Position numbers and translations under genes: made by a program. The notes beneath the pieces are model-generated. The model searched no databases. It saw only the letters and a program-made list of their open reading frames with translations, and was not told the DNA's origin. From assembly GCA_902797435.1 (NCBI GenBank), contig CADBSV010000006.1, forward strand, positions 1 through 46,635: a DNA stretch of 46,635 nt, given 5' to 3'. This document shows, one piece after another, positions 37,916 through 45,994 of the stretch; position 1 is the first letter of the stretch, and the number at the start of each line of letters is the position of its first letter. The stretch comes from an uncultured Bacteroidia bacterium (GTDB lineage Bacteria; Bacteroidota; Bacteroidia; Bacteroidales; UBA932).

Positions 37916-38955
37916 TGAGAAAGAACTGTATATTATTGTTGTTGCCGCTTCTGGCCCTTGTGCCCGGGTGCACGGCCGAAAAAGCCGCTCCCGGAGCGCC
38001 CGGCCTTACCGTAAGCGCGGAGGGCGACGCTTTCTATGTTGACGAACCCGTGGAGTTCCGTTTCACCGGGAATGCCGACTTCATCTCGTTCTGGTCGGGG
38101 GAGAACGGCAGCGATTACCTCTGGCGGAGCAAGGAACGCATTTACGAGGGGGAGGGCGTGATGAGTTTCGGCACCGCGTTCATGAACGGAGCCCAGTGGA
38201 AGAATCAGCTCTCGGACGATTCTTCCCGGAAGCTGCTCACCTTCTGGTGGTCCGACGACTTTGACGGAGATTATACTTCGGATGGCATAGCCCGTGCCAC
38301 CTGGCATGATGCGACTTCCTTTTTCGAGTTCGCCTCTTCCAGGGTTGACGACGCAAGGCTTCTCACCACGGCAACTCCTTCCGGGGAGGTGAAACTCTCG
38401 GACATCATCCCCTCCTCGGCTGCCAGTCCTGTCTATTTTGCATTCAGATACCATCTGCAGCCTTTCGTGGATGCCGATTCGGATTCCCGTTCCAGGGCTG
38501 TGGTATCGGGCTTTACAGTCAATTGCGTGAACGATTCCCTTCATGTGAAAGACCCGGTCGTAACCAATGCTTCCGCCGGATGGACCTTCGTTAACATCGG
38601 CTATGGCGCCGACGACGAAAACTATCTTCCCGAATCTTCAGCCTCGTACATCTTTTTCAATTCTTCCACGACCAATACGGCGGAACGCTGGTCGTGGGCG
38701 GTATCCCGTCCATATACTCCCGATTATTCGGTGAACATGGGGTGCGACCATGCCCTCGGCATAAAAGGCTTCTCCGACTCGCCCCTGACGTCTTTCACCC
38801 ATGCCTACTCCAATCCCGGCACCTACGATGCCGTATTCGAGAGCCGCAATGTTTCTGCATCGGGAAAGGTGAGCATAAAAAAGCAGCACATAACCATACG
38901 GGTTTTCGACCGTGGCGGTGCGATTATTGATAATCCGGAACAAAAGGAGTGGTGA
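37915..38955 (+). CDS. DUF5017-like surface lipoprotein (block C)
   Basis: The protein is 346 residues. Its ATG overlaps the susD stop as TAATG, which suggests translational coupling; a TTG at 37909 is the only earlier in-frame alternative and is less likely. SPII lipobox LVPGC gives Cys19. The family signature appears as 'FISFWSGENGSDYLW', 'WWSDDFDGDYTSDGIARATWHDA' and a C-terminal 'NPGTYDAVFESRNVS'. It is the third single-domain DUF5017-like protein placed straight after a susD here. A glycan-binding role is inferred from that position. Confidence 0.8.
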   Translation: MRKNCILLLLPLLALVPGCTAEKAAPGAPGLTVSAEGDAFYVDEPVEFRFTGNADFISFWSGENGSDYLWRSKERIYEGEGVMSFGTAFMNGAQWKNQLSDDSSRKLLTFWWSDDFDGDYTSDGIARATWHDATSFFEFASSRVDDARLLTTATPSGEVKLSDIIPSSAASPVYFAFRYHLQPFVDADSDSRSRAVVSGFTVNCVNDSLHVKDPVVTNASAGWTFVNIGYGADDENYLPESSASYIFFNSSTTNTAERWSWAVSRPYTPDYSVNMGCDHALGIKGFSDSPLTSFTHAYSNPGTYDAVFESRNVSASGKVSIKKQHITIRVFDRGGAIIDNPEQKEW

Positions 38956-38957
38956 AG

Positions 38958-40379
38958 ATGAAAAAGCAATACATAGTGTCCGCATTTGCGGCAGCGCTTC
39001 TCTTAGGAGCATGCCAGTCTTCACCTTTGAAGAACGAGGAGGGCTCCTCTGCTCTTAGTTTCGTGGCAGGAGAGCTTACCAGGACGGCGTTCTCTACAGA
39101 TCTTACCTCCCTTTCCTGGACAGAAGGCGACAGGGTGGGCATTTTCGCCTCCAGAGACGGCGCTTCCGAAGGAGTCAACTATCCTTATGAAGTGCGCGGT
39201 GCGGAAGGCGGCTCGGCGAAGCTTTCCGCGGTGTCTTCCCAGTGGCAGTATTCCTATGAGGCGGCCTCCGGAAGCACTTTCACCGCATATTATCCTTTTG
39301 CGGGCACCGCCGGGGAGGGGAACCGTTTCGTGGTGCCGGTAAGCGTGCCCTCGCAGCAGGCCCAGAAGGCAGCGGGAGACCCCTCCCATCTGTCTTCCTA
39401 TATGGTGCTCAAATCCGCTCCCGCCGCTGCATCAGAAGCCTTCGGCGAGGTGAACCTTCACTTTCGCAATCTTACCGCGGTTGTGGAGATTGAGGTGAAG
39501 GCCGGGGCGTCGAACGGTTTCAGGATTTCTTCCGCCGTGCTCGCAGCGGATGCGCCGCTCTCTTTCGACAGGGGGAACCTGCTTCTGGAAGGAGTTCCCT
39601 CCGGCGACGGCTCCTCTTTCCAGATAAACGATGCCCAGGACACCGTGGCGCTTTCTCTTGCCTCTCCCTTCGCCCTCGAAACGTCGGGAAGCAAGCTTTA
39701 CTTTACGGTTGTCCCCGGGACGCATGAGGCGGCATCGGTGAAACTCAGGCTCTGCACCGAAAACGGCTACGTGTGCGAGACCGCCATTCCCGAAGGCGTC
39801 ACCTTCGAAGGCAACGGTGTTTACCGCAAGACGGTAACCGTCGATCCGTCTGACTTCGTCCCCTCCGCAGGGCCTTCGGGCTACACCTGGAAAGAGATTG
39901 CTTCTGCCGCGGACATCTCGGAAGGCGAATATATCATAAGCTACGATTTCAGCTACGGCGACCATTCCGGGGTTTTCCTTCTCCCGTGCACTCCGGTGGA
40001 CAGGAATCCCGTTCCCGCAGAAATGTTTTCCGGTGTCTTCGCGAATCCTGACGGATACGTTTGGACTGTGTCTTCTTCTACCGGAGGCTGGAATATCAGC
40101 TTCAGCTCAGCAGGGACGCGCTATTATCTGGCCGGATGCGACAAGGCCCAGGGACTTGCCGTCTCTTCCGACGGAAAGGGCTACTATTCCCCGGATGCAG
40201 CCTACGGGACCGTATGGACCTTCACCGGGACATCGGACATGCAGCTCTCCACCTCCGTGTCTTCCCGCCGGGCCATGCCTTGGATAGATCCTGCAAACGG
40301 ACTCGACCACTTTGAATGGCGTATGGCCAAATCCGATACGGGAGGCTTCGTACTCTACAAAAAAACTCTTGCAGAATGA
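38958..40379 (+). CDS. Fimbrillin-like lipoprotein with C-terminal beta domain (block C)
   Basis: The protein is 473 residues from ATG 38958; two GTG codons (38949 and 38952) lie just upstream in frame and are less likely starts. SPII lipobox LLGAC gives Cys19. Residues of about 30-295 are fimbrillin-like, with 'LSWTEGDRVGIFASRDG', 'FTAYYPFAG' and 'VPSQQAQKAAGDPSHLS'. The last of these is close to the block A fimbrillin 'KKAGDRSHLSDL'. In blocks A and B this slot ends in a DUF5017 domain. Here residues of about 305-473 are instead the domain found at the end of the DUF4988-BACON protein at 31836 ('AGCDKAQGLAVSSD', 'KGYYSP'). It is a probable surface glycan-binding protein. Confidence 0.77.
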   Translation: MKKQYIVSAFAAALLLGACQSSPLKNEEGSSALSFVAGELTRTAFSTDLTSLSWTEGDRVGIFASRDGASEGVNYPYEVRGAEGGSAKLSAVSSQWQYSYEAASGSTFTAYYPFAGTAGEGNRFVVPVSVPSQQAQKAAGDPSHLSSYMVLKSAPAAASEAFGEVNLHFRNLTAVVEIEVKAGASNGFRISSAVLAADAPLSFDRGNLLLEGVPSGDGSSFQINDAQDTVALSLASPFALETSGSKLYFTVVPGTHEAASVKLRLCTENGYVCETAIPEGVTFEGNGVYRKTVTVDPSDFVPSAGPSGYTWKEIASAADISEGEYIISYDFSYGDHSGVFLLPCTPVDRNPVPAEMFSGVFANPDGYVWTVSSSTGGWNISFSSAGTRYYLAGCDKAQGLAVSSDGKGYYSPDAAYGTVWTFTGTSDMQLSTSVSSRRAMPWIDPANGLDHFEWRMAKSDTGGFVLYKKTLAE

Positions 40380-42376
40380 AAAAAACGGGACTGATAACCT
40401 TTCTCCTTATATTGTGTGCGGGAGTCTCTGCCCAGGCTCCGCTTAAGAGCGGAAGGCCTCTTATGAGCTCGGACCCCGACGGATGCGCCCCTCTGGGAGT
40501 GCTCCAGACCACGGCCACCTTGCCTTGCGGCGCCGCTTACCTGAAGGCCTCCGATGCCAACCCTTCCGTGTTCCTTCTGGCAAGGGTGGGCGTCCCGTCG
40601 TCGAGGGGAGTATATGTGGCCACGATGAGCGGGGTGCGCAAGGCTGAAGGAGAACTGGTTTTCGGCCAGCCGGTAAAGATAAAGGCGTTCTGGGGCAAGC
40701 CGAGCAGTATGCCGGCGTACGGATGTTTTTTCAATTACAAGGGGGCGGTCCTCTCCTTCTGGGCTGAATCCAGGGAAAGCCTTGCCCTGGCCTCATACGA
40801 CCCCGATGCAAGGCAGCTTTCGAAAATAGCAAGCGTCAAGGTAGGAGGACTGGACGGAGTTTTCGGAATCTCTGCCTCCGAGCTGGAAGACGGCTCCATA
40901 GAGATTGCGGCCATTGCCGGCGACGGTTCGCGCTACAGGACCGACCGCGCCAGGAATGAAAGCTGGTACGACGGCGCAATGATCTACAAGGGGGATATCG
41001 CCAAGGCAGGCATCCGGAAGATGAGGCTCTCGGATCCGCTGGAAGGCGGCTCCTTTACGCAGGCCAGTCCGGCATCGTTCATGACTGCCCTCTCCGGTGC
41101 CGTCCGCCTTCAGGATTCCTTCCTGGGAGCCGACGGTTATCTGGCGGTAAACCGGTTCGGAACCCTTGCGTGGCAGGAAGCATCATCTTCCCAGAGTGCC
41201 CGCTGCTGGGTGCTTGACTCTTCCGGAAAGCAGATAGAGTACCATGCCAACGGGGCGGCTGTGAGCCTTCTGCAGTTCCGGTCGGGAGAGAAGCGTATTC
41301 TTATGGGCGGAGAAGGGAAGCTTGTAAGCTGCCGTTTCGACGGCATCGGGGAGAAGGGACCTATATTCTCCTCTCCTTCCACCGTGCTCATGCGTGGCGG
41401 CGCCCTTTACACCGGTTCCCTCGGGGTGCCCGAAGTGGTGGACTGGGACGGCGACGGCGTGCAGGACATTATCTGCGGCAATTCAGAGGGCAGGATCCTT
41501 TTCTTCAGGAACTCCGGAACCGACCTCGCTCCTTCCTTCTCCTCGTTTGCCGAGGAGCTCTGCTGGGAAGACGCTCCGGTATGCATAAGGCCGGGCTATA
41601 TAGGGGTGCAGGGGCCCTTTGAGGCGGTATGGGGGTATATGTGCCCTTCGGTTTTCGACTGGAACGGAGACGGCGTGCCCGACATTGTCTTTTCCGATGC
41701 CAGGGGCAAGCTGGAGGTGATGTATGCCCGCCGCACCTCTTCGGGAACCATACTCTCAAGGCCTTTCGCCCTCAGGGAAGACGGGCTCGAGATACATGGC
41801 CTGTGGAGGGTGAAGCCGGCGGTGGCGCAGGTCTGCGGCCGGGTGTGCGTTGTGAACATGGCAGGCGACGGCACTTTCCACAGGTGGTGGAAGATTGATG
41901 AAAGCACCCTTGTGGACGACGGACCGCTTCTTCTGCGCAGCGGAAATCCCTTTACCGCCCATTCCGCGGCAGTTTCGCGTGACGGCAACTACGGGCGCGT
42001 CAAGATAAACCTCTGTGACTGGGATGGCGACGGCGACCTCGACCTCATCCTCGGCACTCCCATGACCTCCTGTCTGCCACGTCCCGACAAGGGTATCCCC
42101 AACGGTGCGGGACTTAAGCAGCTAATGATGCAGGTTTTCTATATGGAAAATACGGGAAGCGACGAAAAACCCCGCTTCGCCGACCCGGTGGGCTTCTATG
42201 TGAAGGGCAAAGACCTTCTTCTCGGAGTGCATGCGAACGGCCCGGAGCCATGCACAATCGGCAGCGCATCCGGAGAATACAATTTGCTTGTGGGCTGCGA
42301 AAGCGGAAGGCTCTTCTGGATAGACAGGAAAGACCTGACGGCCTTCACCATCAAAGACAGATACGAAAAGAAATGA
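40376..42376 (+). CDS. Exported VCBS/FG-GAP beta-propeller protein (block C, first copy)
   Basis: The protein is 666 residues from ATG 40376 in an ATGA overlap with the preceding gene; the frame runs upstream without a signal. SPI signal ends VSAQ|A near residue 20. FG-GAP loops sit at nearly the same positions as in the protein at 28314: DWDGDG near 355, DWNGDG near 428 and DWDGDGDLD near 548. Shared blocks are 'VQGPFEAVWGYMCPSVFDW', 'GNSEGRILFFRNSG', 'HGLWRVKPAV' and 'LLVGCESGRLFW'. It is probably a periplasmic or secreted propeller enzyme or binding protein. No assignment to a characterised family is possible from sequence alone. Confidence 0.8.
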   Translation: MKKTGLITFLLILCAGVSAQAPLKSGRPLMSSDPDGCAPLGVLQTTATLPCGAAYLKASDANPSVFLLARVGVPSSRGVYVATMSGVRKAEGELVFGQPVKIKAFWGKPSSMPAYGCFFNYKGAVLSFWAESRESLALASYDPDARQLSKIASVKVGGLDGVFGISASELEDGSIEIAAIAGDGSRYRTDRARNESWYDGAMIYKGDIAKAGIRKMRLSDPLEGGSFTQASPASFMTALSGAVRLQDSFLGADGYLAVNRFGTLAWQEASSSQSARCWVLDSSGKQIEYHANGAAVSLLQFRSGEKRILMGGEGKLVSCRFDGIGEKGPIFSSPSTVLMRGGALYTGSLGVPEVVDWDGDGVQDIICGNSEGRILFFRNSGTDLAPSFSSFAEELCWEDAPVCIRPGYIGVQGPFEAVWGYMCPSVFDWNGDGVPDIVFSDARGKLEVMYARRTSSGTILSRPFALREDGLEIHGLWRVKPAVAQVCGRVCVVNMAGDGTFHRWWKIDESTLVDDGPLLLRSGNPFTAHSAAVSRDGNYGRVKINLCDWDGDGDLDLILGTPMTSCLPRPDKGIPNGAGLKQLMMQVFYMENTGSDEKPRFADPVGFYVKGKDLLLGVHANGPEPCTIGSASGEYNLLVGCESGRLFWIDRKDLTAFTIKDRYEKK

Positions 42377-44436
42377 AGAGAATACTGATATATGCCGCTG
42401 CAGCCTTGATGGCGGCGGCTTCCTGCGGCAAGACTCCTGTGGCGGAGCCCGGCACTGAACCCGTGTCTGTGGACGGGACCGCTCCGAAAAGCGGCGGAAT
42501 TCTCACAGCAACCCTCTCCGGAGGCCTTGCGCCGCTGTCCTTCACCAAGACCATCTCCAACAATTGCATAGGCTATGCATACCTGTCCGGGGGAGAGATG
42601 CCCGACCTGTTTTTCCAGTGCCCTGGCGGAGTGCCCTCATCCAACGGGATAAGTTCGTACCTGGGCCTCAATCTCTGCGAGTTCAAGGGATGGGCCCCGT
42701 CGGGTGAACCCCTGTACGGCGCACCAGTCCCGGTGACTCCGGTCCCGTGGGAGAATTCCACCGCTATTCTGCGCATAGTGCAGACCTCGGACCGCATCAT
42801 AGCCTTCACCGTGTCCTCTTCAAAACTCAGGTATGCCGTGTATGATGCCGCCACGCGCTCTTTCGGCTCCTCCTGGGAAAGCGCATCCATATCCCTTGCC
42901 GCAGTAGCCGGAACGCCCATGGCCATCGACATTGTTCCGGGGGCGGGAGGCAGTGCGGAACTGGTGATTCTCACAACCGACATCGAAGGCAGTTACCGTC
43001 CGCCTATGGACGATGTTTCGGAGTCGTATTACGACAGCGCCGGAATCTATCGCGGGCAAATGTACTACGGGCGTATCTATCGCTGCAACATAGACCTTTC
43101 TTCATGGAAGATGCAGGGGAGTCCTTCGCTCATTTCGGGAGACTCTCCCGTGGTGCTCGCACCGGTGGGGATAGGGGCGTTCAAGGATTCCTCATCGGGC
43201 GCCGACGGCTACCTCTGCGTAAACAAGCTCGGGGTAGTAAAATACGTATCCCGCAAGTCTGCAACCGTTTCCGCCTATGCTCTCGACTCAAGGGGAGAAG
43301 CGCTTGTGAACCCCTTCGTGTCGGGTGCAGTCCTCCCTTTAAGGAGCAGGACCGGAACGGACACCCCCTGGACGGTAATCTCGGGGGAAGGGTCTCCCCG
43401 CGTGGTAAAGTCGTGCGGCCGCACCTCTTCCGAGGGAGTGCCTGTCTTTGAAGGGCCATACGAAATCCTCATGGAAAACGGCGACCTCTATGCGGGTTCC
43501 CTCCCGGTGCCCACCGTGGCAGACTGGAACGGTGACGGTGCCCTCGATATAGTGGCAGGCAATTCCGAGGGGAGGCTTCTTTTCTTCAGGAACTATGGCA
43601 CCAATGCCGCCCCTGCTTTCGGAAGGGCGGAGTACCTTACTTCCGATGGCGAAGAAATATGCTTCAGGGCCGGCTATTACGAAGTTCAGGGGCCTTTCGA
43701 AGCGGCCTGGGGCTATCTCTGCCCTGTGGTTTTCGACTGGGACGGCGACGGCGTTAAGGATATAGTGTTCTCCGGCAATGAAGGCAAGTTCGAGTTCATG
43801 CGCGGCGAAGGCACTGTAAAGAATCCTTCCCTTGGCCGCAGGCAGGGAATCTTCCTCGACGGGCTCGAACTCTACGGAATGTGGAGGGTGCGCCCCGCGG
43901 TGGCGAGGGTCGGGGGCAAAGTGCTGATAGCGATGATGGACGCCCAGGATGCGCTGCACCTTTATCAGCAGACCACCGTCACAACGGTAAAAGACCTCGG
44001 GAAGGCAGTGCTTAGCGATGGAAAATACATCTACGGCCACAGGGCCACCGCTTCTTCCACCCTTGGAGAAAGGGGACGTGAAAAGCTGGAATTCGTGGAC
44101 TGGGACGGTGACGGCGACCTCGACCTTCTGGTGGGAACTCCGCTCCAGGCTTCGGTGCCCGATCCTTCCTACGGGCTTCCCTGGTCGAGAACTACGCGCG
44201 GCCTCCAGACCATGTGGCTGGAGAATACAGGCAGCAACGACAACATGGTCTTCGCATACCCGAGGCAGTTCCTCTTCAGGGGAGCCGATTTCCATATCGG
44301 CACCCATGCCAACGGCCCTACCGCCTGCATGCTCGGCAATACCTCCGACGGCAGGCCCAATCTCCTTGTTTCCGGCGAAGGAGGCAAGTTTTTCTTCTTC
44401 GACCGCAGCGATCTTACAGAACTTTCCCTTTGGTAA
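42373..44436 (+). CDS. VCBS/FG-GAP beta-propeller lipoprotein (block C, second copy)
   Basis: The protein is 687 residues from ATG 42373 in an ATGA overlap. SPII lipobox AAASC gives Cys18, so unlike its two paralogues it is lipid-anchored. A spacer of about 30 residues after the Cys shifts the FG-GAP loops: DWNGDG near 384, DWDGDG near 455 and DWDGDGDLD near 575. Conserved blocks are 'GNSEGRLLFFRNYG', 'VQGPFEAAWGYLCPVVFDW', 'ELYGMWRVRPAV' and 'LLVSGEGGKFFFFD'. The pairing of a secreted and an anchored copy of one fold suggests surface and periplasmic steps on the same linkage (inference). Confidence 0.8.
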   Translation: MKRILIYAAAALMAAASCGKTPVAEPGTEPVSVDGTAPKSGGILTATLSGGLAPLSFTKTISNNCIGYAYLSGGEMPDLFFQCPGGVPSSNGISSYLGLNLCEFKGWAPSGEPLYGAPVPVTPVPWENSTAILRIVQTSDRIIAFTVSSSKLRYAVYDAATRSFGSSWESASISLAAVAGTPMAIDIVPGAGGSAELVILTTDIEGSYRPPMDDVSESYYDSAGIYRGQMYYGRIYRCNIDLSSWKMQGSPSLISGDSPVVLAPVGIGAFKDSSSGADGYLCVNKLGVVKYVSRKSATVSAYALDSRGEALVNPFVSGAVLPLRSRTGTDTPWTVISGEGSPRVVKSCGRTSSEGVPVFEGPYEILMENGDLYAGSLPVPTVADWNGDGALDIVAGNSEGRLLFFRNYGTNAAPAFGRAEYLTSDGEEICFRAGYYEVQGPFEAAWGYLCPVVFDWDGDGVKDIVFSGNEGKFEFMRGEGTVKNPSLGRRQGIFLDGLELYGMWRVRPAVARVGGKVLIAMMDAQDALHLYQQTTVTTVKDLGKAVLSDGKYIYGHRATASSTLGERGREKLEFVDWDGDGDLDLLVGTPLQASVPDPSYGLPWSRTTRGLQTMWLENTGSNDNMVFAYPRQFLFRGADFHIGTHANGPTACMLGNTSDGRPNLLVSGEGGKFFFFDRSDLTELSLW

Positions 44437-44438
44437 AA

Positions 44439-45983
44439 ATGAAAAAGTTGTTTTCTGCCCTCATCTGCCTTTTTGCAGTATGTTCCTTTGCGCTGGGCCA
44501 GGCCTCCGACGAGGTGCTGGTGCGGGGACATCTGATAGATGTGCGTTATGCTTTTCCTAAGCAGGATTTCTTCCCCCAGTACGACTGGAAGTGCGATTCC
44601 GAGGTGATGTCCGTTGTGGGGAAGGGAGGAGCCTTTGCGGTGAGCCTTTATGAAAACCGTGGAGCGGAGCAGATTTGCTGCGGAAGGGCCGCAAAGGCGA
44701 GAATCGCCCTCGATACGGCGGAAGGAGTGCCTTCGCCGTGGGTGGCTACCGGAGAAACCTTCGATGCTGCGGGGGTAAGGTATTATGTTTATGAGAACGG
44801 CAGGGTGAAGACCGGGAAGTGGACAGATGTTCCGTATCCCGAAGGATGCCGTCATTCCGCCGTGGTGCTGGGGCAGAAAATCAGTGTGGACGGCGTTCCC
44901 GATTTCGGAACCGTAATCGCCAGGGTGCCCGTGCTGCGCAAAAGCGCCGCATACAACCAGACCTTTACCATACTGCCCGACGGAAGCTACCTTGCGGCAT
45001 GCACGGGGGTTACTGAGAGCAAAGGGGTTGCGATGTTCCTTTCGCGCGACGGCGGAGCTACGTGGAGCCGTCACGGCAGTTTCTCCACCCAGAAGAACCT
45101 TGTGTCGAATTACCACAATCTTTTCGTTCACGGCGGGGCTGTTTACCTGATGGGCGTGGGGCCCGACCGTGAAGGCCTCAGGATATGCCGCAGCGACGAC
45201 GGAGGACTCACCTGGACCCAGGCCAGCGACAGCCGCAGCGGCCTCATACTCGAAGGGCAGTACCATACTGCTCCTGTGCCCATGCTCGTGAGCGGAGGCA
45301 GGCTCTGGAGGGCATGTGAAACCTATCCCGAAAAACTGCCGTTCGTTATTTCCGCGCCCCTGGACGCCGACCTTCTGGACGCTTCTTCGTGGACGAGAAC
45401 CAATACCGTGGGACGCGGCTCGAAAAGCATACTCGGCTTCAAGATGACAGGTTCCCTTATCGAAGGCAACATGGTTGAGGCTCCGGACGGCGAAGTAATC
45501 AACTTCATAAGGACCAACAGCACATATACGAGCGGCTTCGCAACACGCCTTCATGTGTCGGGAACCGACAGCCTCCATTTCAATCCCGACTCCGACTGGG
45601 TGGAAATGCCAGGCGGCGGAAAGAAGTTCACAGTGCGCCGCGACCCCGTGGGAGGCCTGTACTGGGCGCTCACCAATCCCGACAGCGGGCAGACGCATTC
45701 CCATTCCGGCATTTATAAAAAGGGGATGTCTCATTCGCTCGAGAGGAACCGGCTCGTCCTGGTGTGCAGCGCCGATCTTGTGAACTGGATGGAAGTGAAG
45801 ACGGTCCTTTACGACCCCGATCCCTTTTTCCATGGTTTCCAGTATGCCGACTGGATGTTCGACGGAAACGACATCGTGGGCGTGGTGCGCGTAGGCGCTC
45901 CCGAATCGAGGGGGCTGCCGGTGCGCCAGCACGACTCCAATATGATGTGCTTTGTAAGGATCCCGAATTTCAGGGAACTATAA
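44439..45983 (+). CDS. Exported sialidase-fold (BNR/Asp-box) protein (block C)
   Basis: The protein is 514 residues from ATG 44439, 2 nt after the previous stop; the long upstream extension of this frame is inside the preceding gene. SPI signal ends ALGQ|A near residue 21, and no good lipobox is present, so it is likely periplasmic while the copies at 7905 and 17141 are lipoproteins. The module opens 'RGHLIDVRYAFP'. Asp-boxes are SRDGGATW (202-209) and SDDGGLTW (252-259). Shared blocks are 'IEGNMVEAPDG', 'MPGGGKKFTVRRD', 'DPFFHGFQYADW' and 'RGLPVRQHDSN'. It is a candidate hydrolase or lyase of unknown specificity. Confidence 0.8.
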   Translation: MKKLFSALICLFAVCSFALGQASDEVLVRGHLIDVRYAFPKQDFFPQYDWKCDSEVMSVVGKGGAFAVSLYENRGAEQICCGRAAKARIALDTAEGVPSPWVATGETFDAAGVRYYVYENGRVKTGKWTDVPYPEGCRHSAVVLGQKISVDGVPDFGTVIARVPVLRKSAAYNQTFTILPDGSYLAACTGVTESKGVAMFLSRDGGATWSRHGSFSTQKNLVSNYHNLFVHGGAVYLMGVGPDREGLRICRSDDGGLTWTQASDSRSGLILEGQYHTAPVPMLVSGGRLWRACETYPEKLPFVISAPLDADLLDASSWTRTNTVGRGSKSILGFKMTGSLIEGNMVEAPDGEVINFIRTNSTYTSGFATRLHVSGTDSLHFNPDSDWVEMPGGGKKFTVRRDPVGGLYWALTNPDSGQTHSHSGIYKKGMSHSLERNRLVLVCSADLVNWMEVKTVLYDPDPFFHGFQYADWMFDGNDIVGVVRVGAPESRGLPVRQHDSNMMCFVRIPNFREL

Positions 45984-45994
45984 CGATAATCTAT

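Noticed and set aside
44169-45932. 587-codon minus-strand open frame opposite the block C BNR gene
   Set aside because: Shadow of a gene with signal peptide and Asp-boxes; the translation has no domain features.
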